From the NCBI RefSeq assembly GCF_005771635.1, contig NZ_VBWP01000001.1, positions 124,001 to 188,000 of the forward strand: 64,000 nucleotides of DNA. Direction: 5' to 3'. Position numbers and translations under genes: made by a program. The notes under the pieces are model-generated. The model was not told where the DNA came from. It searched no databases and was given only the letters and a program-made list of their open reading frames with translations. The first letter of the stretch is position 1. Each line of letters starts with the position of its first letter. Shown in pieces: positions 46,792-56,021 of this stretch. This DNA comes from Culicoidibacter larvae (GTDB lineage: Bacteria; Bacillota_I; Bacilli_A; Culicoidibacterales; Culicoidibacteraceae).

Positions 46792-47715
46792 ATGGCGTTA
46801 CTAGTTGTAGATATTGGTGGTTCGGCAGTGAAGTATGGTGTGTGGGATAAGGAATCATTACATGCTAAGGATGAGTTTCCGACGCCGCCGTTAAGAGCAG
46901 ATTTTTTTACTAAGATGAAGCAAATATTGGATGAGCTGGGAGAAAAGTATGAAATTGAAGGTTTGGGACTTAGTTGCCCGGGTGAAACCGATGAAAAGAC
47001 CGGGAAGGTGGCTGGTTGGAGTTTTGTGCCGTTTTTGGCTTTTGGTGAGTTTCAGCAGACTTTTTCTGATGCATTAGACGGGTTGCCGGTTACGATGATG
47101 AATGATGCGAATTGTGCCGGGTTAGCCGAAATGCGGTATGGTGTTGGGAGAGGACACGAAAATCCGTTATTCTTGATTATTGGATCGGGAATTGGCTTGG
47201 CATTTGTTCGTGATGGTGAGATTGTCGTTGATACTCAGTCGGAAATTTCGTTGCTGGATAAATTGGTTACTACAGCCTTGCAGTTGTTGCATGGAATTAA
47301 TGTGTCGCCGGTGCAGATGGGAAAAGTTGTTTCAGTGAAAAAATTTCAGCTTCCGGATAGTATTGAAGGTAAGGATGTTTTTGAGTTGGCGAAGCAAGGG
47401 GATAAGGTGGCAAAAGAGCAAGTTGATAAAATGTATCAGTCACTGGCAGAAATTATTATTTACCTGCAGACTATTTTTAAACCGGAGTTTTTTGCAATTG
47501 GCGGTGGATTGAGCAAGAATAAAGATTTGCTGGAAAATTTGCAGCAGGCAATTACTGATTATTTGGCAGATGAGAATCCATTGTTTCTGATGTTTAGAAA
47601 GCAGGTTTTGCAAGAAGATGAAACAATGGCAGCGCCGGAAGTGAAAATTTGTGAGTATAGTAATGATGCTAACTTAATTGGCGCGGCATTGCATTTTTAT
47701 GATGTGCAGCAGTAA
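46792..47715 (+). CDS. ROK-family sugar kinase
   Basis: A 307-aa ROK-family protein: VVDIGGSAVKYGVWD (nucleotide loop 1), GLGLSCPGETDEKTG, the catalytic-type Asp in VTMMNDANCAGLAEMRYG (about 103-120), LIIGSGIGLAFV, and FAIGGGLSKN near the C-terminus. It lacks the CxCGxxGCxE zinc motif of many glucokinases, which fits the BglK-like branch. The sugar is unknown. GGAGG precedes the ATG. It stands alone, with a strong terminator after it. Confidence 0.88.
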   Translation: MALLVVDIGGSAVKYGVWDKESLHAKDEFPTPPLRADFFTKMKQILDELGEKYEIEGLGLSCPGETDEKTGKVAGWSFVPFLAFGEFQQTFSDALDGLPVTMMNDANCAGLAEMRYGVGRGHENPLFLIIGSGIGLAFVRDGEIVVDTQSEISLLDKLVTTALQLLHGINVSPVQMGKVVSVKKFQLPDSIEGKDVFELAKQGDKVAKEQVDKMYQSLAEIIIYLQTIFKPEFFAIGGGLSKNKDLLENLQQAITDYLADENPLFLMFRKQVLQEDETMAAPEVKICEYSNDANLIGAALHFYDVQQ

Positions 47716-47735
47716 AGTTTTTTGTGGAAAATTTT

Positions 47736-47774
47736 AAAACCGGGGCGAGGGACAAGTATCGCCCCGGTTTTTCT
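47736..47774 (+). terminator. Terminator after the ROK kinase
   Basis: AAAACCGGGGCGA (47736-47748) pairs perfectly with TCGCCCCGGTTTT (47760-47772), followed by T. Confidence 0.93.
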
Positions 47775-47784
47775 ATACAATAGT

Positions 47785-47818
47785 GCAAGTTATTGATAGA
47801 ATTTGGCAACTTAATTGA
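47785..47818 (+). promoter_or_regulatory. LytTR-type direct repeats upstream of the small membrane protein gene
   Basis: GCAAGTTATTGA (47785-47796) and GCAACTTAATTGA (47806-47818) start 21 bases apart, the two-turn spacing of LytTR binding sites. A matching pair lies before adhesin 2. Confidence 0.55.
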
Positions 47819-47878
47819 TTTTGCAACATCAGCATTTTGGTTTTTGCTATGCTATTCCTAGACTTAGGAGGGAAAGTT

Positions 47879-48319
47879 ATGCAAAATTATGAATCAATTA
47901 AAGGGTATCGCAGCCTGGTTTTGACGAATGCGATTTTTTGTTTAGTGAATGCTATTCCAGGATTAGGCATGGTGCTTAATTTCTTGATTGGTATTCCATC
48001 ATTAGTGGTGTTGATTATGTCGGTTATTGAGATGTTTAAGGCACCAAAAGCTAACCAAAAACGCGGTGTGCCGATTTTGGCAATGGTAGCTGGTACATTA
48101 GGATTTATCTCAGCATTGATGATGGTGGTTAGTTTAATTCTGGGTAATGGTTCATCAAGTTATTCAGTAAATACCAGTGGCAGCAGCGGTAATCCGCTTA
48201 TCTTGTTTGCTATGTTAATTGGTGTTACGGCATGGATATTATATGTTATTTCTACTATTATGCACTTCATGCTAGTAAGAAAATTAGGTGCTATTTATCG
48301 TAATGAGCAAAGTATCTGA
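47879..48319 (+). CDS. Small multi-pass membrane protein of unknown function
   Basis: A 146-aa protein with about four predicted helices (about 17-55 as two, 66-90, 108-135) and a Ser/Gly-rich loop (about 92-106). I recognise no family. I chose ATG at 47879 with AGGAGGG before it; an in-frame start at 47837 has no ribosome-binding site. It precedes the LytTR/DUF3021 pair and carries LytTR-type repeats upstream, so it is likely a target of that regulator. Confidence 0.75.
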   Translation: MQNYESIKGYRSLVLTNAIFCLVNAIPGLGMVLNFLIGIPSLVVLIMSVIEMFKAPKANQKRGVPILAMVAGTLGFISALMMVVSLILGNGSSSYSVNTSGSSGNPLILFAMLIGVTAWILYVISTIMHFMLVRKLGAIYRNEQSI

Positions 48320-48382
48320 TTTTGGTACACACAAAGTTATGTGATATGATTATGACAATACATAATCTATAGGGGGAAGCTT

Positions 48383-48826
48383 ATGATTGTTCATGTAAAA
48401 GAATTTGAAGCTGTTGATGTTCCGGAAATTACTTTGCGTTGTGCAGTGTTCGATGAACGCTTGCAACGCTTAGTTCATTCAATTGAATTTTTTGAAGTGA
48501 ATGATAAGATGTTAGGCGTTATTGATTCGGAAACCCATATTCTGGAAACAAAATCAATTTATTATTTTGAAAGTGTGGATAACAAACTGTTTATTTATAC
48601 AAAAGATGAGGTCTATCAATCTGATTTGAAGCTATATGAGGTAGAGGCCATGCTACAAATGCAGTCATTTATCCGCATCTCAAAGTCTATGATTGTTAAC
48701 CTGCGGAAAATCCGACGGATCATCCCCGGATTTCACCGCCGCTTCATTGCTGAATTACTGAATGGCGAGAATGTTATTATTTCTCGCCAATATGCACCAA
48801 TACTTAAAGAGAAGTTAGGAATGTGA
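48383..48826 (+). CDS. LytTR-family DNA-binding regulator
   Basis: A 147-aa protein whose C-terminal two-thirds is a LytTR domain (SIYYFESVDNKLFIYTKDEVY..., FIRISKSMIVNLRKIRRIIP, VIISRQYAPILKEKLG). It has no receiver domain, so it is not a standard response regulator. It stands 10 bases before a DUF3021 membrane protein, the layout of LytTR regulatory systems (for example HdrRM and BrsRM of Streptococcus mutans), where the membrane partner holds the activator inactive. Its ribosome-binding region is GGGGGAAG. Confidence 0.9.
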   Translation: MIVHVKEFEAVDVPEITLRCAVFDERLQRLVHSIEFFEVNDKMLGVIDSETHILETKSIYYFESVDNKLFIYTKDEVYQSDLKLYEVEAMLQMQSFIRISKSMIVNLRKIRRIIPGFHRRFIAELLNGENVIISRQYAPILKEKLGM

Positions 48827-48836
48827 GGTTAGTGCT

Positions 48837-49259
48837 ATGAATAATATATTAAAAATGATTGTTCGCAATATGCTGGCGATTTTCTCAGGCAGCATTTTGG
48901 CAATGAGCATGTTTTTTATTGTTTTCAGTCAGGCATTTGTGCCAGTGTATATAATTCTGATTTTGGCTGGATTGAGTTTGTTTCTTGCTGCCAGTCAAGT
49001 GTTGTTGCTATCAATCAATGATAATTACTCGCGACTAGAAATACTAATCAGAAGCGCGATATTTTTATTGGTGGTTGTTATTAGTGTCGGTGGTTTGGCT
49101 TTGCTTTTCAACTGGTTGCACAATGTGTTTGAATTCTTAATTTTGACGGCAATTATTGTTGTTACCTACGTAGTTATTTGGATAGGTATGTATTTGCGTG
49201 ATGTTCATGAGCTTTCAGCGATTAACAAAAAACTTGAAGAGTATAATCGTGATATATAA
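48837..49259 (+). CDS. DUF3021 membrane protein, likely inhibitor partner of the LytTR regulator
   Basis: A 140-aa protein with four predicted helices (about 13-33, 37-58, 70-92, 98-120) and a charged cytoplasmic tail (LRDVHELSAINKKLEEYNRD). The size and pairing with LytTR match the DUF3021 family. By analogy with HdrM/BrsM it should sequester or inhibit the regulator encoded just before. GAGGT precedes the ATG. A strong terminator follows. Confidence 0.82.
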   Translation: MNNILKMIVRNMLAIFSGSILAMSMFFIVFSQAFVPVYIILILAGLSLFLAASQVLLLSINDNYSRLEILIRSAIFLLVVVISVGGLALLFNWLHNVFEFLILTAIIVVTYVVIWIGMYLRDVHELSAINKKLEEYNRDI

Positions 49260-49265
49260 ACTGGA

Positions 49266-49296
49266 ATAAAAGCGTCCCTTCAAGGGACGCTTTTAT
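49266..49296 (+). terminator. Terminator after the LytTR/DUF3021 operon
   Basis: AAAAGCGTCCC pairs with GGGACGCTTTT around TTCAA, followed by T. Confidence 0.92.
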
Positions 49297-49301
49297 TTTT
49301 G

Positions 49302-49335
49302 GCATTTTACCTAAAGCAAGTGGCAACTTACTTGA
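49302..49335 (+). promoter_or_regulatory. LytTR-type direct repeats upstream of adhesin 2
   Basis: GCATTTTAC (49302-49310) and GCAACTTACTTGA (49323-49335) start 21 bases apart. The second unit matches the unit at 47806 at 12 of 13 positions (TGGCAACTTA then TTGA). Confidence 0.55.
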
Positions 49336-49407
49336 CTTTTATTGTTTACAAATGCTTTTTTTAGTATTTTTATTGTGTAGATGAAATATTGAAACGGGGG
49401 CATTATA

Positions 49408-52400
49408 ATGAAAAATGTTTGTAGAAAGTTAGCGCAATTTATGTTGGCGCTTTTAATTATGGTTGGTGCGTATAGTACGCAGATGCGAGTGTCGGCTGCA
49501 AATGAGGCCGTGAATGTAAGTATTGTGCCATCAAGTACAGCAGTGGCGAGTGGTGAGTTGTTCTACTATACGGTGACACTTGGGTTCTCGGGAACAACAG
49601 TTAACTACAGTGATATGGACGTTATTATCGATTTGCCTGAGGGTATTAGCAATATTGTATCGCTACCGAATATTAATGGTGTAAGCGGAACATATGACGT
49701 ACTGAGTCGCAAAGTAGTTTACCATTTTGACACAGTTAACTCCGGCGCGGTTTACGATATTACTATTGGTGTTTCATTTAAGGATTTTTTGACGCCAAAT
49801 AATACTAGTGAGCAAGCTCAAGTAACCGTCCAAGGTACGGCTACTGATTCAGGAAGTGGTGTATCGACGAACATTAACCAGAGCAAGACGGCTGATGCGG
49901 TCGTAGTCGGAGCAACACCTTATCAAGAAATTCGCAAGTCAACAATGAACAATAAGATTATTGTTGGTGAGGTCTTCCCTTACTATATTACATATAAATC
50001 TCATGATAATTCAACAAGTCAGGGTCACTTGAAATGGGAGACAATAACAATTGTTGATACGCTGCCGGCCGGACTTGAGTTTCAGAGTGCGACTTTAGGT
50101 GGGGTTTATGATGCTGGCACTCATAGTGTTAGTTGGCATTTTGTCGGTACTGAGGATTCAAGTGCTTATCCCTACAAAAACATGGTAGTCTTTGTAAAGG
50201 TAACTGATTCTAGCTTGGCAGGAAGCGATATTACCAACAGGGTCAGTGTTTCCAGTGTTGCATTGGGTGAGAGTACACCTCATATTTTAGCTTCAGAAGT
50301 GACGCTTCCAGTTGTTGGTGCCGGGCTTGGTGACCCTTCTACCAAAATTGGTATCAATAAAGTAGCCGATAAAGCGAAATATGGGCTGGATGCTGATATT
50401 AGTTTCAGCATTACCGGTTTATCTAATAATACTGATGTGACTTTAGAGGACTACACAATTATTGATAGAAACTGGAGTCCGGAACTTGCATTGAAGAAAA
50501 TATATTTGAGTGGTGTTCGCGGTATGCTGCCAAGTTCAACTTATTATTTGGATTATACTGTTGATGATCAATCAGTGGCTGATAATATGGTTACTTGGAT
50601 TAATGCTGCCAGCTACACAACAAATGCTGCCGGGGATGATCTAAGCGCAAAGACAATTGCTGTTGCTGATTTAGGGTTGCCGACAGGAACGCAAGTGACC
50701 GGCATCCGGGTGCGTTTGGGGAATGTACCGACTGGGTTTTCATTTGCGGATAACGCAAATGGAAACCAACGAATTCGTTTGACGTATGCTGTTAGTGATG
50801 CAAGTTTTACTGGCGGTGAAGTTGAAAATACAGCGAAGGCAAAGTTTGTTTATAATAATACGGTTATTGATTCTGAGAAAACAGCAACGACTTTAATTGA
50901 GGGGGAGAGTTCGCCAACAATTGGGGTGGAAAAGACAGTTGCGAATCTGGGGCCATTTTTACCAAATGGGTATATTGATTATAAGATAAGTGCGTTTGTT
51001 TCAAGTGGCGGTGGGGTAGGTGCGCAAGATTTTGTGGTCAGTGATTTATTACCGGTGGGAGTGACGTATGTAACTGGTAGTTTGTCGGTAAGCCCGACTG
51101 CAATGGCCCCGGACCGTATTGAGATTATTGATGATTATAATGGCAGTGGGCGGCAACTGATTCGGATGATATATAGTGACGAGGTAGATATGGGAACAGC
51201 TATATATTATAATTTTAGAACTTTGGTAGCTAATGAAGCGGGATATGGCACAATAACTAATACAGCCTATGCCAGTGCATCAAATTTAACTGACCCGAGT
51301 GTTTTAAATTATAACTATCAAACTGATGTTAATGATGTCAATGGGAATGGTTCAGTTGATGACTATGTAGTATATGCCGATGTTCAGAGTACTATTGAAG
51401 TCGCTACAAAAATCACTTCTGAAAAACTTGTTCGTGGTGAATTAGATAAAGATCCGAGCAATCCTAATGCTGGCTTTAGTAAATATCCAGGTGTTGCTAC
51501 CACCACACCTGGTGGACAGATTGAATATCAGTTAAAAGTTACTAATGATTCAAATATTGCGGTTAAAGATGTTGTGGTTATGGATATTTTACCTAAACGC
51601 GGTGATATTGGTGTTGTTGATCATAGCGCGCGCTTATCTGAATGGAGCCCATACTTAAGTGATGAACTGGAAGCTCCAAGCAATACAACAATTTATTATA
51701 CGACGGCCGAGAATCCATCGAGATCGGAGCTTGTTGGTGTTAGTGATCCGGTTGGAGCAGAAGATCCTATGTGGTCTGAGACACCACCTGCAGATTTAAC
51801 TCAGATTACAGCACTGCTATTTAAAATTGATGTACAAATGGAGCCGGGTGAAAGCCGAGTATTTGAATGGAAGATGCGAGCACCGATTGGCGCACCAACA
51901 AGCGGAGAAGTTGCCTGGAATTCATTTGCTTTTAGTGCTACAAACACGGTAACCGGTAATTCTATTTCGGCTACTGAGCCAAATAAAGTAGGCACGAAGA
52001 TTCAACCTAATCCAAAATCGTCGTTGGGTGATTTTGTTTGGCTGGATGTCAATAATAATGGTATTCAAGATGTTGGTGAATCAGGGGTGAATGGTGTACG
52101 GGTTCATTTATTAGATATTAGTGATAATATTTTGGATACAACATTAACCGGGGATAATTTTGATGGTGCTCCGGGTTACTATGGTTTTGTTAATCTTGAT
52201 GCGGGAACTTATAAGGTGGAATTTGTCTTGCCAGATGGATATGTGTTTACAGTGCCGGCAGCTGGTGGGGATTCAGCTTTAGATTCGGATGTTATTCTTG
52301 ATGGAAAGACTAATATGATTGTGCTTGGCATTGGTGAAGATAATCAAGACATTGATGCTGGATTAATAGTAAAGCTTCCGGAGGAACCAAAAGAAGAGAC

Positions 52401-52548
52401 GACAGATAATAATACTAGTGATAATAATCAGACTGAGCCAAATACGGAGTTGCCCGTTACTGGAGCAAATCAGTATGAATTTGCGATTGTTGGCGGTAGT
52501 TTTATACTAGGCGGTATCACCATTGCTTTGATGAAACGCAGAAAATAG
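49408..52548 (+). CDS. LPVTG-anchored surface protein with DUF11-type and SdrD B-like domains (adhesin 2)
   Basis: A 1046-aa cell-wall protein. It has a signal peptide (about 1-31) and about five beta domains of the DUF11 kind (about 34-865), recognisable by the DxLPxGLxFxS pattern (VDTLPAGLEFQSATL, SDLLPVGVTYVTGSL, MDILPKRGDIGVVD). An SdrD B-like domain is at about 871-985 (LGDFVWLDVNNNGIQDVGE). A Glu/Asp/Asn/Thr-rich wall spacer leads to LPVTG at 1015-1019, a helix and KRRK. The ribosome-binding region is GGGGG (49396-49400). Domains of this kind often carry isopeptide bonds; not checked here. Probably controlled by the LytTR gene upstream. Confidence 0.92.
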   Translation: MKNVCRKLAQFMLALLIMVGAYSTQMRVSAANEAVNVSIVPSSTAVASGELFYYTVTLGFSGTTVNYSDMDVIIDLPEGISNIVSLPNINGVSGTYDVLSRKVVYHFDTVNSGAVYDITIGVSFKDFLTPNNTSEQAQVTVQGTATDSGSGVSTNINQSKTADAVVVGATPYQEIRKSTMNNKIIVGEVFPYYITYKSHDNSTSQGHLKWETITIVDTLPAGLEFQSATLGGVYDAGTHSVSWHFVGTEDSSAYPYKNMVVFVKVTDSSLAGSDITNRVSVSSVALGESTPHILASEVTLPVVGAGLGDPSTKIGINKVADKAKYGLDADISFSITGLSNNTDVTLEDYTIIDRNWSPELALKKIYLSGVRGMLPSSTYYLDYTVDDQSVADNMVTWINAASYTTNAAGDDLSAKTIAVADLGLPTGTQVTGIRVRLGNVPTGFSFADNANGNQRIRLTYAVSDASFTGGEVENTAKAKFVYNNTVIDSEKTATTLIEGESSPTIGVEKTVANLGPFLPNGYIDYKISAFVSSGGGVGAQDFVVSDLLPVGVTYVTGSLSVSPTAMAPDRIEIIDDYNGSGRQLIRMIYSDEVDMGTAIYYNFRTLVANEAGYGTITNTAYASASNLTDPSVLNYNYQTDVNDVNGNGSVDDYVVYADVQSTIEVATKITSEKLVRGELDKDPSNPNAGFSKYPGVATTTPGGQIEYQLKVTNDSNIAVKDVVVMDILPKRGDIGVVDHSARLSEWSPYLSDELEAPSNTTIYYTTAENPSRSELVGVSDPVGAEDPMWSETPPADLTQITALLFKIDVQMEPGESRVFEWKMRAPIGAPTSGEVAWNSFAFSATNTVTGNSISATEPNKVGTKIQPNPKSSLGDFVWLDVNNNGIQDVGESGVNGVRVHLLDISDNILDTTLTGDNFDGAPGYYGFVNLDAGTYKVEFVLPDGYVFTVPAAGGDSALDSDVILDGKTNMIVLGIGEDNQDIDAGLIVKLPEEPKEETTDNNTSDNNQTEPNTELPVTGANQYEFAIVGGSFILGGITIALMKRRK

Positions 52549-52568
52549 AAGGAGTCTTCACTCCTTCT
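52547..52568 (+). terminator. Hairpin at the adhesin 2 stop codon
   Basis: AGAAGGAGT (52547-52555) pairs perfectly with ACTCCTTCT (52560-52568) around CTTC. There is no T run, so termination is doubtful; it may protect the 3' end or precede the next hairpin. Confidence 0.6.
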
Positions 52569-52570
52569 AT

Positions 52571-52609
52571 GGACTCATGTGTAACGCCCCCCACATTATA
52601 CATGACTCC
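52571..52609 (+). ncRNA. Hairpin with CCCCCC loop in the adhesin 2 3' UTR
   Basis: GGACTCATGTGTAA (52571-52584) pairs with TTATACATGACTCC (52596-52609), 12 of 14 positions, around CGCCCCCCACA. As after adhesin 1, the loop shows exactly six C and no T run follows. GCCCCC can pair with GGGGGC of the adhesin 2 ribosome-binding region. Confidence 0.6.
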
Positions 52610-52714
52610 GTAAAAGGAGTTGAAGCAATCAATGAAGTAAGTCTTAAAATATAGCCAATAAAATCAAAGTAATTTTTATATTGAGCTTTCGCTATAAAGC
52701 ACGCTACAATTTAC

Positions 52715-52744
52715 TTGTCAAAGGTATAGTTTTTATAGTATAAT
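52715..52744 (+). promoter_or_regulatory. secG promoter
   Basis: TTGTCA (52715-52720), an 18-base spacer and TATAAT (52739-52744) precede secG by about 30 bases. Confidence 0.65.
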
Positions 52745-52775
52745 AGTTTAGATAACGAGTAAGGAGCGGTGCTTA

Positions 52776-53006
52776 ATGGATATTTGGGTAATATTATCAG
52801 TCGTGATTTCGGTTGTAGCGATTATTTTGATTGGTGCACAGGGATCAAAGTCTGAAGATGCTTCTACCGCAATTATGGGTGGAGCGCAAGATACCAAATT
52901 ATTTGCTGAGACAAAAGAGCGAGGAATAGATTTATTCTTAACACGAGCAACAGCGGTAACAACCGGATTGTTCTTTGTATTTATTCTTTTATCTTGGTAC
53001 TTATAA
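52776..53006 (+). CDS. secG: Preprotein translocase subunit SecG
   Basis: A 76-aa SecG: two membrane helices (about 4-20 and 56-75) joined by a Gly/Ser/Ala-rich cytoplasmic loop (GAQGSKSEDASTAIMGGAQD). It assists SecYEA protein export. AAGGAG precedes the ATG. secG-rnr-smpB is a conserved Bacillota cluster, which supports the call for this short protein. A weak hairpin with seven T (about 53015-53047) lies before rnr and may act as an attenuator. Confidence 0.9.
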   Translation: MDIWVILSVVISVVAIILIGAQGSKSEDASTAIMGGAQDTKLFAETKERGIDLFLTRATAVTTGLFFVFILLSWYL

Positions 53007-53071
53007 AAGAAGAAGCAACCCTGCATTTTTACTGTGGGGTTTTTTTATTTGTCTAAAAGGAGGATTGAAAA

Positions 53072-55372
53072 ATGAACGACTGGCAAGAAAAAATATTAGC
53101 ATTTATGCAAGCTAAAGAATACGTGCCAATGGAACGTATTGATATGGCTGAGGAGATGGAAATTGTCGCTGGCGATGATTATAAGCAGTTTCTGCAGGCT
53201 CTGGTGAGTTTAGAAGATAAGCACATAATCTATCGTTCGAAGCGCGATAGATATGTGCTCGCGGAGAATATGCAGATTTATGCAGGAACTTTTATAGCAC
53301 ATGAAAAGGGGATGGGTTTTGTTCGTCCTGATAATAAAGAGATTGAGTCTGATTTTTTCATTCCGCCGAATGAGATTAACGGGGCTTTTCATGGCGATCA
53401 TGTTTTAATTCAAGTTTATCGCCAAGGGAATGAAGATAAACGTGCAGAGGCAAAGGTTATTGATATTTTAGAGCGTTCAAAGCAGCCGATTGTTGGTGAG
53501 TTGGAGCTTTTTGATAAAGATTACTTTTGGCTGGTTCCGGATGAAAAGCGGATGCTGGCGAAGATTTTAGTGCGTCGGAAGTCTAAGCTTTCGATTATGG
53601 ATGGTCACAAGGTTGTGGTTGTACCGAAAGAGTATCGTGATAATGGTATTGTTATTGCAGAGGTACAGACAATTTTGGGGCATAAGAATGACCCAGGCGT
53701 TGATATTTTATCAATTATTTACAAACATGGTATTCCGGTTGACTTTGAGCAGGCGGTTTTGGATGAGGCGGCGGCAGTCAGTGAGACGCTTGCGCCGGAA
53801 GATTATATTGGGCGCCGTGATTTGCGTAACAATACGATTATTACTATTGATGGCGAAGATGCTAAAGATTTAGATGATGCTGTTGAGGTTGAACGTTTGG
53901 ATAATGGTAATTATCGATTAGGTGTGCATATTGCGGATGTCAGCCATTATGTGCAACCACAAACAGCTTTATCAAGATCAGCTTATGATCGTGGTACCAG
54001 TGTTTACTTGGTGGACCGGGTTGTGCCGATGTTACCACACCGACTTTCTAATGGTATTTGTTCGTTGAACCCTCACGTTGATCGTTTGACATTGTCATGT
54101 GATATGGAAATTGATGACTCAGGAAAAGTCGTTAATTATGATATTTATGCTAGTGTTATTCAGACGACTGAGCGGATGACATATACTAATGTTAATAAGA
54201 TAATTGCCGGTGACGATGAGTTAGTTCGCGATCGGTATAAGGTTTTATTACCGATGATTGAGAATATGCATCAATTGGCTCAGATTTTACAGAAAAAAAG
54301 AACTAATCGCGGGGCGATTGAGTTTGATATACCTGAGTCAAAAATCAGTGTGGATAAGGATGGCAAACCATTAGCGATTGGTTTGCGTGAGCGAGGTATA
54401 AGCGAGCGAATTATTGAGCAGTTTATGCTTGAAGCGAATGAAACGATAGCAACCCATTTTTATTGGTTGCAGCTACCGTTTATTTATCGAGTGCATGAGG
54501 AGCCAAATCCTAAGAAGTTAGATGTATTCCGTAAGTTGGCTAGTAATCTAGGATATCGTTTGCATGTTGGTAATGAGGAAGTACATCCAAAGGCGTTGCA
54601 AGAAATTCTGCATAAGGCAGAACACACTCCGGAGGAGGGTGTTATTTCGTCACTGTTGTTGCGTTCAATGCAGAAGGCGCGGTACGCGCCGGAGTGTTTA
54701 GGGCACTATGGTTTAGCTGCTCAGTATTATACTCATTTTACATCTCCGATTCGCCGCTATCCTGACTTGATTGTGCATCGGCTTATTCATCAGTTCTTGC
54801 TTGAGCAACGAACTGATGTTCAAGAGCTTGAGCGATGGCAACGGGATCTTCCTGAGATTGCTGCTAATACGTCTTACGCGGAGCGCCGGGCAATTGATTG
54901 TGAGCGCGATGTTGATGCGATGAAGAAGGCCGAGTTTATGATGGACTATATTGGTGAGGAGTTCGACGGTATTATTTCATCAGTGACTTCGTTTGGTATG
55001 TTTATCGAGTTACCGAATACGGTTGAGGGGCTTGTTCACGTGGTTGATTTGACGGATGATCATTATGAATATGTGCCTGAGCAGTTGTTGCTTCGTGGTT
55101 TGCGGACGAAGAAGCAGTTTAAGATTGGTGATGCAGTGCGGATAATTGTAACTGCTGCAGATAAGGATACGGCAACCGTTGATTTTGCGGTTGTCGGGAT
55201 GAAGGCCAACCGGCCGAAGAAACGTGTGGCTCCAAGTCCTGATGGCAAGCGTAAGACGCCGTTTAAGGAGCAGGAGCGCTTTAATGGTGTGAAGAAAAAG
55301 CGTGAGAGCAAGCGTGGCACGAAAGCAAGGGAGGGGAGCCGGCATGGCGGGAAAAATCATCGCAAAAAATAA
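53072..55372 (+). CDS. rnr: Ribonuclease R
   Basis: A 3'-5' exoribonuclease of the RNB family, 766 aa. N-terminal winged-helix and cold-shock domains (about 1-200; [15 protein letters not shown]) are followed by the RNB core with [17 protein letters not shown] (catalytic Asp cluster, about 265-281) and [21 protein letters not shown]-terminal S1 domain ([17 protein letters not shown]) leads to a Lys/Arg-rich tail. It works with tmRNA-SmpB to degrade faulty mRNAs, which fits the neighbours. AGGAGG precedes the ATG. It overlaps smpB by 29 bases. Confidence 0.96.
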   Translation: MNDWQEKILAFMQAKEYVPMERIDMAEEMEIVAGDDYKQFLQALVSLEDKHIIYRSKRDRYVLAENMQIYAGTFIAHEKGMGFVRPDNKEIESDFFIPPNEINGAFHGDHVLIQVYRQGNEDKRAEAKVIDILERSKQPIVGELELFDKDYFWLVPDEKRMLAKILVRRKSKLSIMDGHKVVVVPKEYRDNGIVIAEVQTILGHKNDPGVDILSIIYKHGIPVDFEQAVLDEAAAVSETLAPEDYIGRRDLRNNTIITIDGEDAKDLDDAVEVERLDNGNYRLGVHIADVSHYVQPQTALSRSAYDRGTSVYLVDRVVPMLPHRLSNGICSLNPHVDRLTLSCDMEIDDSGKVVNYDIYASVIQTTERMTYTNVNKIIAGDDELVRDRYKVLLPMIENMHQLAQILQKKRTNRGAIEFDIPESKISVDKDGKPLAIGLRERGISERIIEQFMLEANETIATHFYWLQLPFIYRVHEEPNPKKLDVFRKLASNLGYRLHVGNEEVHPKALQEILHKAEHTPEEGVISSLLLRSMQKARYAPECLGHYGLAAQYYTHFTSPIRRYPDLIVHRLIHQFLLEQRTDVQELERWQRDLPEIAANTSYAERRAIDCERDVDAMKKAEFMMDYIGEEFDGIISSVTSFGMFIELPNTVEGLVHVVDLTDDHYEYVPEQLLLRGLRTKKQFKIGDAVRIIVTAADKDTATVDFAVVGMKANRPKKRVAPSPDGKRKTPFKEQERFNGVKKKRESKRGTKAREGSRHGGKNHRKK

Positions 55373-55799
55373 GAAAGCGTACCATGATTACTTTATTGAA
55401 GATACTTTTGAGTGCGGTATTGTATTGGTCGGCACTGAAATTAAGGCTGTACGTGCCGGGCATGTACAGCTTAAGGATAGTTTTGCACGCGTCAAAAATG
55501 GGGAAGTGTATATCCATAATATGCACATAAGTCCTTATGAACATGGGAATATTTTCAATCATGAGGCGACAAGGGTACGTAAATTGTTGTTGCATAGACG
55601 TGAAATTCTTAAGATTAACCAAGCAATTACACAAGATGGGTACACTTTAGTTCCACTTCAATTGCATTTCAAAAATGGCTTTGCTAAAATAGTAGTAGGG
55701 ATTGGTAAGGGTAAGAAGAACTATGATAAGCGGGAAAGCTTGAAACAAAAGGATATGCAGCGAGATATTGCTCGTGCGTTTAAAGATAATCAACGATAG
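55344..55799 (+). CDS. smpB: tmRNA-binding protein SmpB
   Basis: Delivers tmRNA to stalled ribosomes. The 151-aa protein begins [18 protein letters not shown], has [18 protein letters not shown] (about 24-41), INEAEVYIH-type RNA-binding strands, and the basic tail [21 protein letters not shown] chose ATG at 55344, preceded by GGGAGGGGAG; the in-frame start at 55302 lies inside rnr. Here ssrA, its RNA partner, is 2.3 kb downstream. Confidence 0.96.
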   Translation: MAGKIIAKNKKAYHDYFIEDTFECGIVLVGTEIKAVRAGHVQLKDSFARVKNGEVYIHNMHISPYEHGNIFNHEATRVRKLLLHRREILKINQAITQDGYTLVPLQLHFKNGFAKIVVGIGKGKKNYDKRESLKQKDMQRDIARAFKDNQR

Positions 55800-55816
55800 A
55801 AATAAGTACACATTAT

Positions 55817-55886
55817 TTCACACACATATATCAAATTCATGCAATATTTGACAAGTATACTAAAAGTGTAAATAATTGTGTGAAAA
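55817..55886 (+). promoter_or_regulatory. cssRS promoter flanked by inverted TTTCACA-type repeats
   Basis: TTGACA (55849-55854), 17 bases and AATAAT (55872-55877) form a promoter about 145 bases before cssR. TTTCACACA (55817-55825) and TGTGTGAAA (55878-55886) face each other around it. Similar TTTTCACA repeats have been described at Bacillus CssR-controlled htrA/htrB promoters (from memory, unverified). The leader also holds the palindrome AGCATCGATGCT. Confidence 0.6.
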
Positions 55887-56021
55887 TGAGAAAAGCGTTT
55901 AGACAAATTACGGTTATTTTTAGCATCGATGCTGTATTTTCCATATACATCTCAGAATGACTTACTATAAATTGCTTGTTTTTACATTTGAAAACCAAAT
56001 TTATGTTATGGAGGCATTTAC

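Noticed and set aside
55025-55045. CACGTG in rnr as a third parS
   Set aside because: TTGTTCACGTGGTTGA lacks the symmetric AAACA arm and is ordinary coding sequence.
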